From Schistosoma haematobium (lineage: Eukaryota > Platyhelminthes > Trematoda > Strigeidida > Schistosomatidae): a stretch of DNA of 64,000 bases. Shown here one piece after another: positions 22,478 to 33,924 of this stretch. The stretch is taken from the NCBI RefSeq assembly GCF_000699445.3, contig NC_067196.1, positions 91,235,364 through 91,299,363 of the forward strand, written 5' to 3'. Both the position numbers and the translations under genes were made by a program. Under the pieces are notes generated by a model that saw nothing but the letters and a program-made list of their open reading frames with translations, was not told the DNA's origin and did no database searches. The first letter of the stretch is position 1, and every line of letters starts with the position of its first letter.

Positions 22478-24760
22478 TAACTTACTTACTTACTTACGCC
22501 TGTTACTCCAAGTGAAAGGGCATAGGCCACTCACCAGCATTCTCCGTCCAACCCTGTCCTGGGCAATCCTTTCCAGCTCCGTCCAGTTGTAATTCATCCT
22601 TTTCATATCTGCTTCTACATCCGACGCAATGTGTTCTTTGGCCTTCCTCTTCTCCGCTTCCCTTCAGGGTTCCAAGTTAGGGCTTGTCTCGTGATGCAGT
22701 TTGATGATTTACGTAATGTATGTCCTATCCATTTCCATCGTCTTTTCCTAATTTCCTCTTCATCTGGAAGTTGGTTTGTTCTCTCCCACAGAAGGCTGTT
22801 GCTGATGGTATCTGGCCAATGGATGTTGAGTATCTTGCGTAGGCAGCTATTTATAAATACTTTTACTTTCTTGATTGTGGTTGTTGTAGTTCTCCAAGTT
22901 TCAGCTCCATACAGTAGAACCATCTTGACGTTCGTATTGAAGATTCTCACTTTGATATTGGTTGAGAGACAGTTGTTTTGAGTTACATATGTTCTTCAAT
23001 TGTAGGAATGCGACCCTTGCTTTGCCGATCCTCGCCTTTACGTCTGCATCGGATCCTCCTTGTTCATCGATGATGCTTCCTAGGTATGTGAAGGATTCTA
23101 CATCTTCCAGAGTTTCGCCATCAAGAGTGATTGGATTGCTGTTCTCCACTTTGAATTTGAGGACCTTAGTTTTCCCTTTGTGTATGCTGAGGCCTACTGA
23201 TGCAGAGACTGCTGCTACACTGGCTGTCTTCATCTGCATCTGCTCGTGTGTACGTAATAGGAGGGCTAGGTCATCTGCGAATTCCAAATCGTCTAATTGA
23301 TTCTGAGCTGTCCATTGTATTCCGTGTTTTTCGTCAGATGTCGAGGTCTTCATAATCCAGTCGACCACCAGAAGAAAGAGGAAGGGAGAGAGTAAACAGC
23401 CTTGTCTGACTCCGGTCCTTACTTCGAATGCATCTGTCAGCTGTCCTCCATGCACGACTTTGCACTATAGTCCGTCGTATGAGTTCCGGATAATATTGAC
23501 AATCTTCTCAGGAACTCCGTAGTGTCGAAGAAGTTTCCATAATGTCCTCCTATCTACACTGTTGAATGCCTTTTCATAATCAATGGAGTTGATGTATAGT
23601 GATGAGTTCCACTCAACTGATTGTTCGACGATGATCCGTAGTGTTGCAATTTGGTCTGTGCACGACCGATCCTTACGGAGTCCAGCTTGTTGATCTCAAA
23701 GTTTGGCGTCTACTGCATCCTTCATCCGGTTCAGCAACACTCTGTTGAAGACTTTCCTTGGTATTGACAGTAGTGTAATGCCTCTGTAGTTTTCGCATTT
23801 GCTCAGATCTCCTTTCTTTTGAATCTTGACGAGGTATCCTTCTTTCCAATCCATCGGCACTTGTTCCTCCTCCCAAATCTTTTTGGATAGAAGGTAAAGC
23901 ATGCTTGTAGTAACTTCGATATCTGACTTCAGTGCTTCAGCTGGTATGTTGTCGGGTCCCGCTGCTTTCCCGTTCTTGATTTGTCTGACGGCCATTCTAA
24001 TTTCTTCCTTCGTTGGTGGGTTGACATCTATAGGAAGATCTGTGTGTGCTGCTTCGATGTCCGGTGGATTCATTGGAGCCGGCCTATTCAGGATTTCCTC
24101 GAAGTACTCTACCCATCTGTTCCGCTGTTGTTGAATTTTAAGGATTGGCTTGCCTTCTTTGTCTTTGACCGATCTCTCTGGTTTACTATATTTCCCTGCT
24201 AGTTTCTTCGTTGTATCGTGAAGCTGTTTCATATTTCCTTCTCTAGCAGCTTTTTCCGCCGTCGTTGCTAGTTCTTCGACGTACTTTTTCTTGTCGGTTC
24301 TAATGCTCCTCTTCACTTGTTTGTTTGTTTCTGTGTATTCAGCTTGTGCTAGGACTTTCTCAGCTCGTGTTCGGCTGTTGTTAATTGCTGCCTTCTTGTT
24401 CTTCCTTTCTTTGATCTTCTCCAGAGTTTCTATAGAAATACACTCCTCATGATGGTGTTTCTTTAGGCTCAGAACCTCTTGACACGTTGAAGTCAATGTT
24501 TCTTTGATGCCTTTCCAGTTGTCCTCCATAGTAGTTTCTTCTTCATTCAGTAGATCTTGTAAGGCTTGAAACCTGTTGTTGAGAGCTATCTTGAATTCAT
24601 TGAGTTTGTCAGTATCTCGAGGGAAGGCTGTATTGAACCTTTGTATTGCTGTTTGTCCACTTGTCCAGTTCTTTTTCAGCTTCAGTTTTAAATAGGCTAC
24701 AACTAGGTGGTGATCTGAAGCTACGTCAGCACCTCTCCTGGTTCTCACATCTTCCATTGC

Positions 24761-24764
<4 letters not shown>
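22478..24764 (-). pseudogene. Longest RTE-type retrotransposon copy, 5'-truncated and disabled
   Basis: On the minus strand it runs from the end of the AP endonuclease (GADVASDHHLVVAYLK, holding the SDH motif) through a coiled linker, the RT core and the C-terminal region to the CGTAAGTAAG tail. RT landmarks in order: PTKEEIR..I..GKAAGPDNIPAE, KKGD...YRGITLLS, YINSIDYEKAFNSVD, GVRQGCLLSPFLFLLVVDW, and the LEFADDLALL catalytic box. Breaks: TGA at 23696-23698 in place of the expected Arg, TAG at 23465-23467 in place of the expected Gln, and a frameshift near 22901-22975. The first two look like CpG or C-to-T changes. The element would nick target DNA and copy its RNA at the site. This is the best-preserved RTE here and a good reference for the others. 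Confidence 0.9.

Positions 24765-24808
<44 letters not shown>
24765..24808. repeat. (AAT)n microsatellite at the RTE 5' junction
   Basis: About 14 units directly abut the truncated 5' end of the RTE copy. Either the element landed in the repeat or the array grew from the junction. Confidence 0.8.
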
Positions 24809-24849
24809 GTGATATGTATGTAAATTTGTGTGTGTATGTATGTGTGCAT

Positions 24850-25900
24850 TGTTGTAGCCAACCTTTTTATGGCACACATAGAATCAAATATCTTCGCCCA
24901 CGACATTATACCATGAATTTGGCTTAGATGTATAGATGATACATTTGTTGTGATAAAAAAGACTCATCTAAGATCTTTTTCAAAACGAATAAATACGCTT
25001 TCATAGCATATCAAATTCATGAATGAAAATGAAAATGTACATGGTGAGCTACCATTCTTGGATTGCTTAGTAAAAAGAAATCTAAATGGAATTCTAAATC
25101 TATCCATCTAACAAAAACGTACACACTCAAGTCGCTATACTGACTTCCATTCAGCACATCCTTTCAGTGCTAAGATCTCGCTAGCCTTAAATTTTTTTAG
25201 AAGAGCTGACAAGATCATCACATCAGAAGAAGACAAACAAAAATAAAAGAACGTAATTAGTATCTTACGATTTAATAATTTTCCTATGAAGATTACCAGA
25301 AGTATATTAAAACAAGACAGTTTAGTGCGTTATATTAATAATAATTCGAATGAAATGCCATGGATTGGTACTGTAGTTCTACCATACCGTCATGGCACAA
25401 CAGAAGAACTCTAAAGGATCTTAAAACAGAATTAAAGTATATTACAAAACAACGAACACATTTCGAAATACTTTAGTTCACTGAAAAGAAAAATTCCCCT
25501 TTATGTCAACACAGAACTGTGTCTACAAATTAGGTTGTATCGATTGCGATGCTTTCTATATTGGAGAAACATCTCGCGAAATCTTGACTAGAGCCAAAGA
25601 ACATATTAGGTACACAAAGAAACCTCTTAACAATCCCGTAGAATTGGATCAACTTCAAATTAAATAGACAATAGCAGTTCATGCCATTTTCAACAACTAC
25701 CAAATTGATTTTAAAAAGGCTTTCCCAATTACAAAGAAAGGAGAGTAGTTGAAGCATCCCATATAATGCTTAATCCTACTTCGCTCAACAGAAAGGAAGG
25801 TCTTACCATACATCCTACTTGGACCATCTATCCTAACCATTCAGTCTGATCGTATTTACAATTTCACACTATCATATTACAAATTTAAACTCTATCCTTT
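24850..25900 (+). pseudogene. Penelope-like element, RT to GIY-YIG, multiply broken
   Basis: Recognisable order on the plus strand, in shifting frames: FMAH..SNIFA, then CIDDTFVVIKK with the IDD catalytic aspartates kept, then ELPFLDCLV.R, then the endonuclease entry CVYKLGCIDCDAFYIGETSREIL..AKEH near 25515-25605, then a decayed C terminus. Stops and frameshifts separate these blocks. A hammerhead follows about 190 bases beyond, as in other PLEs. This copy is of a different lineage from 11953-12975. Confidence 0.75.
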
Positions 25901-26089
25901 CTTACAATAAAGGTCACACAAGTTTTCATTCTTAAACAATGCACACATACATACATACACACAAATTTACATACAGATCACTTATGAATCACCTTGACAG
26001 AAATGACATGACATCAACTTGTTCAGACCTGTTTTTTGATTGATCAAATATTATTCTTGCATTGTTCCATTGTACTATTTGGTTATTTA

Positions 26090-26132
26090 TTCTCTGAAGA
26101 AGTGACTTAAACTAAGTCACGAAACGTCAGAA
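26090..26132 (+). ncRNA. Penelope-type minimal hammerhead ribozyme
   Basis: Core CTGAAGA at 26094-26100, stem II GTGACTTA (26102-26109) pairing perfectly with TAAGTCAC (26113-26120) over three loop bases, then GAAA at 26121-26124 and CGUC, cleavage predicted after 26128. Stem I is TTCT/AGAA, four pairs. Stem III is reduced to one A-U pair with CG, as in the minimal hammerheads known from PLEs. One extra A at 26101 sits between core and stem II. It lies downstream of the PLE at 24850-25900 on the same strand. Confidence 0.7.
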
Positions 26133-26439
26133 AATCTAATTTTCTACTCATTGGGATATTAAAAGTATATTATTATTTATTTATTAGAAACATGGAAACA
26201 TTTTCACAAATTATCGATTTCCAATAAAATACAGGTTTTAAAATTATTCAAAAAAAAATCAATGAAAGCCTCATTGATTATGTCATAACAACTAAATGAG
26301 AGCTTGACAACTAAGTTAAAACAAAAAAAAATACTGTCCAATAAATAAGAAATTCAATTATGATAATTGTACGTATTTAAAGATGTTTTTCATTTTTCAA
26401 TTAATATCAGTATTGTAATCTTTAAAAATAAGGTAGTAT
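26133..26439. other. No gene seen
   Basis: AT-rich, with A runs. Probably the remainder of the PLE 3' flank. Confidence 0.4.
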
Positions 26440-26690
26440 TATGGCGCGTGCTACTTATATATTCACATAAGTAGTATATAACGTGAGTCAGAAATGTAAT
26501 GTCTAGCATCAGAAGATGACGGAAGATCAAGAAAAGAAGAACGGGAATAGAAAGCAATTAGTATGGAAATGCAAGAACAATGAAGTTCGAGACAATTATT
26601 TAACATTTTGCAAATTAGGTATTATAGTATGGTTTTTCTAGTTTACCAAGTAACTCGGTATTTTGTCCTTAATATAATTCGATTGTTTTC
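26440..26690 (+). repeat. Unclassified repeat E
   Basis: Second copy of the family at 18128-18350, containing GTGCTACTTATATATTCACA, GAACAATGAAG and ACATTTTGCAAATTAGG. Confidence 0.5.
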
Positions 26691-27439
26691 ACTTGTGTTC
26701 TCCTTCACTATGGTATTAGAAAATCATTTCTGACTCCAGATCAGAAAGTTGCGTGTTCATATCATGTTGGGTTCACCAATGTAATATTATGGTCTAATAT
26801 GATATTAGTACCACTCTAATTAATAGACTTAATCTTAAGATTGTAGATTTATTATAATGTAACTGCCTAATCTATTGATCTTACGTGGAAGTCATATCAT
26901 TGTCCACACTGACTCATAGTATGGTAATAATTACCAATATAAAATGATGATGGAGAATACAATCAAGCTAGAGATAGAACAATATATTTAATATGACACA
27001 CATAGTTCCCTTTATCATTTTGAAAAGAGCAAGAACCAAAGATTCTAGTAGAATAGCATGAATTCATTTCGATTTCGTCTAGTTCTCGTCAGCTGCTTAC
27101 AACCTGTGATATTTAAGAATCATAATTACATAATGCATTTAAATGACTTATATATGAGGGTTTGGTTGGAAGTTATATTGAAGACAGATTAGTATGGTAT
27201 AACAAGCGTGTAAATAAATGTAATAGATTGACTATTGTAAATATATATACCTTATGTGACAGAACATTCTACAACATTGATTGTGACAACAGTTCAAACG
27301 GCTAGAAACAAGTGATTACATAATGATTAAACATTGATAGAAATATAATGAGTAGAGCTCAGTTGATATAATAAGATTATTAATTTGAAAGATAGTTGAG
27401 ATAAAACTCAATGATGTTGTAATAAATGCAGGGAAGAGT
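26691..27439. other. No gene seen
   Basis: AT-rich, probably the 3' flank of the PLE copy at 27440-27900 (minus). A hammerhead-like motif at 27070-27095 is treated in the findings. Confidence 0.4.
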
Positions 27440-27900
27440 TTGAAAAAATGCCTAAGATTCAACGAAGGAATATTTGTCATCAAGGCAATGAAAGATTAAT
27501 AACCATCTCCTTTTGAACACATAGGTCAGGTTTTTGGTGTCTGATAGCATTTGCTTCAGCAAATATCAGAAGACTGAAGTTCGGCTGCTTACTAATCACC
27601 TTGAAAGATTGCAAGTTATCGACCTGATGTCCTGTATCCAGTATATTTTTGGTAATTGCACTGTTTAGAGTCTTTTTCTTGTTCTAAGGCTTTTTGGAAC
27701 ATGTTCCAAAAAATCTAGAATATGCCCTCCTCTCTGTTCGGCCAATGTAGCTACTTTGGCAGGTACACATAAATTTATAAATACAATTGGCGGTAACATG
27801 AAAAGAATGCTTATCAACCTTTGATTGAGTTATTGAACATGTTTTATAAAGGATTTGAAGTTTGGCCGCCGGATAAGTTCTGGCTAGCGCAGTATTAAGT
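27440..27900 (-). pseudogene. Penelope-like element GIY-YIG region
   Basis: Minus-strand translation gives CIYKFMCTCQSSYIGRTERRAYSR, a clear GIY-YIG entry, then a decayed linker, ILDTGHQVD and EANAIRHQKPDLCVQKE near the C terminus (about 27500-27560). One stop follows the CSKKP segment. The RT part is not recognisable. Related in its C terminus to 51598-51960. Confidence 0.7.
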
Positions 27901-28276
27901 CTCCTGTTGATTGTGTTTGCAAGTTAAGATTTATAATTATTGTTTTTTTATTGACTATAATTACGTCAGTATTGTTTTCTTATGGCTTTTTATATTTGTC
28001 AATAAACATTTGTGGGTAATAGTTGTCTCGTAGGTATTTTTCCACGTTCATAATATGAGTAAAAGCAAGTTGTACAGATCGATCACTCGTGCAAGACCGA
28101 GCCATACCGTCCCACTAGTTCGAATTTCCTTCAATTCCTTGTTCTCGCCTTCTCCATCGTTGGGTTATTCTCCGCGTTAAACGTTGAACATTTGTTTCCC
28201 GAGTTGTCTTGTGTCCAGCTTTGATGATTGTATGGTTAGGGCACAATGCCACTACAGTATCATACACATCACTTAA
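27901..28276. other. No gene seen
   Basis: Mixed-composition sequence that may hold further decayed PLE RT, but I cannot follow a frame. Confidence 0.35.
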
Positions 28277-28505
28277 TTACTTACTTACTGCTGTTATCCC
28301 TCATGAAAAAGCATAGGCCAACCATCAACATTCTCCATCCAACCCTGTCCTGAGTAATCCGTTCTAGTTGTTTCCAGTTGCTATTCGTCCTTTTCATGTC
28401 TGCTTCCAATTCTCGGCACCATGTGTTCTTTGGTCTTCCTCTTTTTTGTTTTCCTTCAGGATTTCAAGTTAACACTTGCCTCATGATGCAATTCGATGAT
28501 TTTCC
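28277..28505 (-). mobile_element. RTE-type 3' end
   Basis: Minus-strand copy from the TTACTTACTGCTGTTATCCC tail to the SSNCIMR region, second subfamily. It stops abruptly at repeat D. Confidence 0.75.
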
Positions 28506-28625
28506 AGTTATTGACGGTCCGAAACCCGGGTAAAGTAAAAGGTTTGGGAATGAGGTCAACAACCCTATCCTGTAGAAAACAACGTTCTTAAAAAATCGCT
28601 AACCAGAATATCATATTGCCTATAA
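28506..28625 (-). repeat. Unclassified repeat D, inverted
   Basis: Reverse-complement copy of the 16873-17010 block (GAAACCCGGGTAAAG, GAGGTCAACAACCC). It abuts the RTE fragment directly. Confidence 0.45.
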
Positions 28626-28909
28626 CCCTTTAATCACTTAATATTATATCAGGCATGATATTACTCATTTACGGTTTTGGAATACTGTGCTTCGTAAAGT
28701 ACTAATGAATAATTTATTTCATCAGTAATATCAAAAAGTTTGGAAGCACTAAAATTATATTTCGACAGTATTTCTGTGACTATCATATTTAGAGGCTTCT
28801 AAAAAAAAGTGGCTTATTTCAGTAAACGAATTAGTTCAAACATGGTGATTGTTGAGTTTCTAATTTATCAACTGTTTAATAAACTGTTATATACATTTTT
28901 TTAAATATT

Positions 28910-29370
28910 GGAATTCATGAATCCATTGAAGCTAGACCACCATGGAAAATCTGGAAGCACTGGACGGTCGTTTCATTCTAGTATGGGAATCCTCAGCAAT
29001 GCGAATCCGCAAACCCGCCTCGCAAGATTCGAATACAGGATCTATCAGTTTCACTTAACATCTGGATCACTTAGCCGGCATTCAAAGGTGTTAATGTCTA
29101 ACTTCAGTGGGTTACTATCTCACAACAGACTCACTCCACTGGTCACGGCTTCTCATCGGAACTCCTCTAAATACATCTTTGAAACCGTCACTAGTGAGCA
29201 TATGATGGTTATAATCAGAGAGGAGTTTTGTGGATATTATAGTAATCTTGATAGTTGAGGTCATGAGTCAATTAAAGCTAGACCACCATAGAAAACCTGG
29301 AATGATCTAGAGGTTAAGAGCTCACGTGCGAGACTGGTTGGTCCTGGGTTCGAATTGTTTTTTTATGTTT
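28910..29370. mobile_element. Type B hammerhead SINE with second, inverted copy
   Basis: 28910-29222 is an antisense unit: tail, ribozyme (ATCCTCAG instead of TCCTCAG context, TTTCATTC replacing TTTCGTCC) and 5' region. 29217-29300 is a second antisense tail joined at about 29301 to a sense tRNA-like piece ending in GGGTTCGAATTG. Confidence 0.65.
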
Positions 29371-29489
29371 AAGATCATCTTCATTCAATACTGAAATTCA
29401 TGGATTAATCTAAATCAATTCAGAATAACAATTCTTTAAAGGGTAACTAATTGAATGAAATTTATGAATAAAGCTTAGTGGATATTGAA

Positions 29490-29830
29490 TTCTTAGTGAC
29501 CAGTGGAGTTCAACCGGGTCTGTTGTGAGATAGTAACTTATTGAAGAAAATTGTGGATGTATCGTTCAATTTTGTAGATTAGTTGAAGTTAGACATTAAC
29601 ACCATTGGATGTCGACTCAGTAGTCTATGGGTCAGGCATTCGCACGCGAGACCAATAGATCCTATGTTCAAATCTCGCGAGGTGAGATCGTGTATGCTCA
29701 CTACTGAGAATTCCCATACTAGGATGAATCGGCCATCCAATGCTTTCAGGTTTTCCATGGTGATCTAGCTAAAATCGACCCATGAATTCAACTTTTAAAT
29801 TACTATAATATCTACAAAATCCCTCCCTGA
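29490..29830 (+). mobile_element. Type B hammerhead SINE
   Basis: Sense unit with 5' region, A/B-box-like segment and tail. Core CTGAGAA (G8 to A) with GAAU for GAAA, so inactive. It ends in a short (AT)n run at 29829-29847. Confidence 0.7.
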
Positions 29831-29944
29831 ATATATATATATATATATGAAAGTAACAAGTAATGGAGAAAACAGTTATCATGGCTACTCAGTTTTTTCT
29901 AATATACTTCAAAGAGTGCCAGTAAATGCTAAAAACTAGTTAGT

Positions 29945-30160
29945 AGTTCCTGCTTTCTGGTTAGCGTTTTTTCAGCAAGTTAGTTTTCTACGGGTTGGAG
30001 TCGTTAACCCCATGCCCAACCCTCCTCCTTTATCCGGGCTTGGGACCGGCAGTAGCCCTCGGAGGGACTCCAGGCGGAACTAGAAAAGAAGGCCCAGGAC
30101 AGAGTGGGTTGAAGAATGCTGGTTGACGGCCTATGCTCCATTAGGAGTAACAGGCGTAAG
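29945..30160 (+). mobile_element. Chimera of repeat D and an RTE 3' end
   Basis: 29945-30078 matches repeat D; from about 30078 the sequence is the last 80 bases of the RTE (AGAAAAGAAGGCCCAGGACA...GGCGTAAGTAAG). The switch falls in the shared bases GGCGGAAC. Confidence 0.6.
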
Positions 30161-30281
30161 TAAGTAATTAAGTTAATACTTACATAGAATTTCATTGAAA
30201 TTATCTTAATTATATAGTTAATTTAGTTTATTACCCACAATTACATAATTCGTTCATCTTCATTATTAATCCTCAATGTCT

Positions 30282-30342
<61 letters not shown>
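30282..30342. repeat. (AT)n microsatellite
   Basis: About 28-30 uninterrupted AT units, the longest dinucleotide run in the window. Confidence 0.9.
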
Positions 30343-30344
<2 letters not shown>

Positions 30345-30754
30345 TAAGTATATATGTCAGTGATGGATTATCATTTATCTTATTACATTAATAATGTCAA
30401 CTTGATGCAATCCATTTCCTTTTCTTCTGACAAAAATAATCAGCCATATTGTTTTTTTGTGTGTAGTTTTTGTGTACTCAAATGCTACCACATGTATCTT
30501 ATTTATCTAATCACTATTCAGATGGAATGTAAAGAAGGAGAAGAAGAACAAGAAGAAGGAAACAAGAGAATCATTTATATTGAATTATCCAAGAATTTCA
30601 ATAAAGTAATCATTTAATTGAAACTGATTATTCTTTCCTTCGGGTTGGAAACATAAATAGTTGGATATTGTTTAACTATGTTACTTTATATTGATAATTT
30701 GTAGATTTTTATTATACTGATACCAATAGATAAGATGAGAGAACAAATCACATT
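30343..30754. other. No gene seen
   Basis: An 87-codon frame at 30354-30617 is low-complexity (EGEEEQEEG) with no recognisable domain; I do not call it a gene. Confidence 0.4.
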
Positions 30755-31045
30755 CTAGTGGAGGAAGAAATCAGGAAGAAGTGTTGAAAGTGGATAAGAC
30801 ACACATTGAGGAAAGCACCAAACTGTGTCACACGACAAGTCTTCACCTAGAATCCTCAAAACAAAACGTGAAGAAGAAGACCAAAGAACACATTACACCG
30901 AGAAATGCAGACAGACATGAGGAGAATGAACAAGAATTGGATAGAAGTAGAAAGGAAGGCAGAGTGGGACAGAGTGGGTTGGAGAATGTTGGTCAGCGGC
31001 CGATGTTCTACTAGGAGTGACATGCGTAAGTAAAGTAAGTAAATA
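30755..31045 (+). mobile_element. RTE-type 3' end
   Basis: Last third of the C-terminal region (first subfamily: APNCVTR type), broken by frameshifts, ending ATGCGTAAGTAAAGTAAG. Confidence 0.8.
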
Positions 31046-31114
31046 AGTAGATACGATCGAAAAATTACTGAATAAATGGAAAATAATGTAACTTGACAGG
31101 TATATCATAGAACT

Positions 31115-31260
31115 TTGTAAACAAAGATGGATACTGGCTGGTAGTGGAATTCAGGAGGCGTGTTTCGTCCTATTTGAGAGTCGTCCCATATGCCAGCAAC
31201 AGACTGATCAAATGCAATCCTAAAACAACAATGAGAAGATACAAGCAAACAATACCATGT
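31115..31260 (-). mobile_element. Type A (Sm-alpha-like) hammerhead SINE fragment
   Basis: Minus strand keeps CTCAAATAGGACGAAACACG and the GAATTCCACTACCAGCC stem I side, but CTGACGAG reads GGGACGAC. The tRNA-like head is missing. Confidence 0.6.
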
Positions 31261-31686
31261 GAGTATATCACCGAGGTTATGATGAGACCTCCTGTTGTTC
31301 AAATATAGACCAATTTTTTTACTTAGAAAGTTATAAATCATCTAGACCGATTATATAATTCCACAATGAATAGACTGCGAGTTACTGATATGGGATCTTT
31401 GAGATAATTTTATAAATTCAACCATTCATTGAGTCTACTTTTAAAAACTGTACTGTAAAATCTTTACATTCCAAGGAATCCATCTACTTGATAGAGAAAT
31501 AGAGTGTTTATATTAAGAAATAACACCCCTCTCTCATTTGACAAACACCAAAGTCTGTATTAAGAAATAGAAGGTATTTTTTAGTTTTTCTGTAAGTTTC
31601 TCAAACCATTCAGTGTGTTTGGATATTTTGCAAGAAGAAGAACTCAATTTTCCATGATTTTTATATGATCTAACAATTATAGGATA
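31261..31686. other. No gene seen
   Basis: AT-rich, no supported frame or shared repeat. Confidence 0.4.
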
Positions 31687-32080
31687 ATTATCAGAAGGGG
31701 TTTTTGTGGATGTTGTAATAATTTCAATTTCAAGAGGTATTTCCTGGAGTTCTAAAGAGAAGCAGTGACCAGTCGAGTTCAACTGGGTCTGTTGTGAGAT
31801 AGTAACTTATTGAGGACAGTGGTGAATGTGTCTCTCAATTTCGTGGATTGGTTGAAGTTATACATTACACCGTTGGTTGCCGTCCGGCTCAGTGGTTTAG
31901 TGGTTAAGCATTCGCGCACGAGACCGATATGTTCTGTGTTCGAATCTCGTGAAGCGGGATAGAGGATTTGCACTGCTGAGGAGTTCCACAATATGAAAAA
32001 AACGGCTTTCCTGTATATCCACATTTTCCATGGTGATCTAGCATCAATTGACTGATGAGCTCAACTATTGAAATTATAGG
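31687..32080 (+). mobile_element. Type B hammerhead SINE
   Basis: A short antisense tail (31687-31725) is joined to a sense unit with 5' region, tRNA-like segment (GGCTCAGTGGTTTAGTGG) and tail. The ribozyme keeps CTGAGGA but the stem II 3' side and GAAA are replaced by an A run. Confidence 0.7.
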
Positions 32081-32634
32081 ATTATTAACCATGACAAAGG
32101 AATCAGTAACTAGGTTATATTATGCGATTTGTAATAAATCCTACAATCAACTAACTAGTTGGAAAATTATTTTGCTCATTGTGTACGATTCAATAGCATA
32201 ATTATAGGATGCATTTCTAACTCGATGATTAAAGAGTATGATTCCATAAGTAAAGTGTTAAGGGACGGATAAAAGGAAACTTAAAAACTCAGATTAATGG
32301 CAGAAAAAATGAATTGATAGCTTTTTCTTCAAATGTAGCCCAACGAAATACTCGATGAATCTGTAAAGTATAGGTCGTTCATGTCTGACGAGAAACGTTC
32401 GATCACATGAATTGATTTGCTATGCCAAGCTGTACTAGTTAATGATTATGGATAATATTAATCACTCAATGGCTCAGTTGTGTGCCAAAAAAATCAGTTA
32501 AAAAGAACAACATGTAATTCAATAATGGAAACCCACGAATTCCCATTAAATCCTAATAATTGAATCTTGCCTATTCTACGAGTAAATAATGTGGTGAACA
32601 TTAAACTTTTATTTTTTTTATATTGCAGAGATAC
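32081..32634. other. No gene seen
   Basis: AT-rich, unique-looking. Confidence 0.45.
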
Positions 32635-32965
32635 TGTGTGTCGTGACTTTAAACCCGGCTAGTTACCACGTGATTTATTCGTCAATTGCAATACGACTTA
32701 TAAAATCTTAGCACTGTGCCGCGCCAATGACGTTCAGCCGTTATGAGCAGCCTAAAGTCCTTATTGGTCTTTTGTTCGCCTAGCCCAGTTGATTCCAGAA
32801 TAACAATAACAGCCTCCACTATACTGATCATTTATTTTAAACATACTTAGTTTATATACCAACTAAACAGACCACATCCCGTTATAAAATACGAAATAAC
32901 ATTTATACAATATGAAGTCAAGAAGTGTCTGTGATTGTGGGAGACTGTAATCAATAAAGTGAACA
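32635..32965 (-). repeat. LTR-like repeat, family 3
   Basis: Shares CTAGCCCAG..GA.TCCAGAA, AACAGCCTC, TTTATATACCAACTAAACA and CCACATC with 49860-50165. On the minus strand GGTATATAAACTAAG would serve as a TATA box. No coding region attached. Confidence 0.45.
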
Positions 32966-33029
32966 TAATTTAAGAACAGTACATCGTATCATAATAGTCT
33001 ATAAGTCAAACTGAAGCTTATGATAGGAG

Positions 33030-33655
33030 GAAGATAGATGGTGGAGATTTTTAGCTCAGGTGGATGATTTGGATGGAGTTTTGTTCTCTGACCCGGATGG
33101 TTTAGCCGTGGGGCTTTCATCGTTCTTCTGATCGACATCATCAGCACAAATTTCAGATAGAAGTAAAGTGTTCGAATTTCTCCACATGCGTTTCACAGCT
33201 TGTTCTGTACACCTCGATGTTGATTGATTCTTATTGACCTGAAATTTAACATTGTTTACTTCTTTGTTTTGGTTGTATCTCCCATTGGTTTGATTTTTGT
33301 TCCTATATTTGTGCATAATTTTCCTGATTGGTTGATAAATTGGATTGATTTCAATGTGCTTGTTGATTGATGATTGACCTGAGTGCCAGGCTTCTAAATA
33401 TTCTGCGGTGTTTTTGGAATTTCCTCTGTTCAAGATTTCCACATTTTTCCAATCGAATGAGTGTCCGCAGTTGTCCACGTGTATTGATATAAGTCAGGAA
33501 CAAGCTGTGAAACACATATGTAGAAATTCGAACACTTCACTTCTATGTGAAGTTTGTGCTGATGATTTCGTTCAGAAGAACGATGAAAGCTCCACAACCA
33601 AACCATCCAGCTCAGAGAACAAAACTCCATCAAAAAAAGAGGAATATCGATATAC
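33030..33655. mobile_element. Inverted pair of PLE 3' regions
   Basis: 33056-33478 (minus) is open for 140 codons: GHSFDWKNVEILNRGN...EAWHSGQSSINKHIEINPIYQP, the end of a GIY-YIG domain, then a Ser/Lys-rich C terminus. 33485-33655 (plus) repeats the last part of the same frame (EQAVKHICRNSNTSLL...ENKTPSK). The matching arms are about 120 bases and face outwards. PLE copies elsewhere in the window show the same arrangement. Confidence 0.75.
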
Positions 33656-33924
33656 ATAATCTAGTTACTGAATAATTATATAATAAGAAGATGTATAACT
33701 AATATTAGTCCATTAATAGTCCTCAGTAGTTACCCGTAATTAAATCATCACTGTCACCATTTATTAATTCATGAAGAATGATCAGACGTACTAAATAATT
33801 CAGCTTATCAATACACTGACTTAAATCACTTCTTAAATCGATGTTGGATAACGATATAAGTCATTTGTAAATTAACATTTCGTATTTACCGCCTAAAAAT
33901 AAAACAAACTTATAATAGATTCCC

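Noticed and set aside
24646..24927. 93-codon plus-strand frame with a poly-Ile run
   Set aside because: The run is the AAT microsatellite read in one frame; the rest opposes the RTE.
30354..30617. 87-codon plus-strand frame with a Glu-rich segment
   Set aside because: Low-complexity, beside an (AT)n array, with no domain or conserved context.
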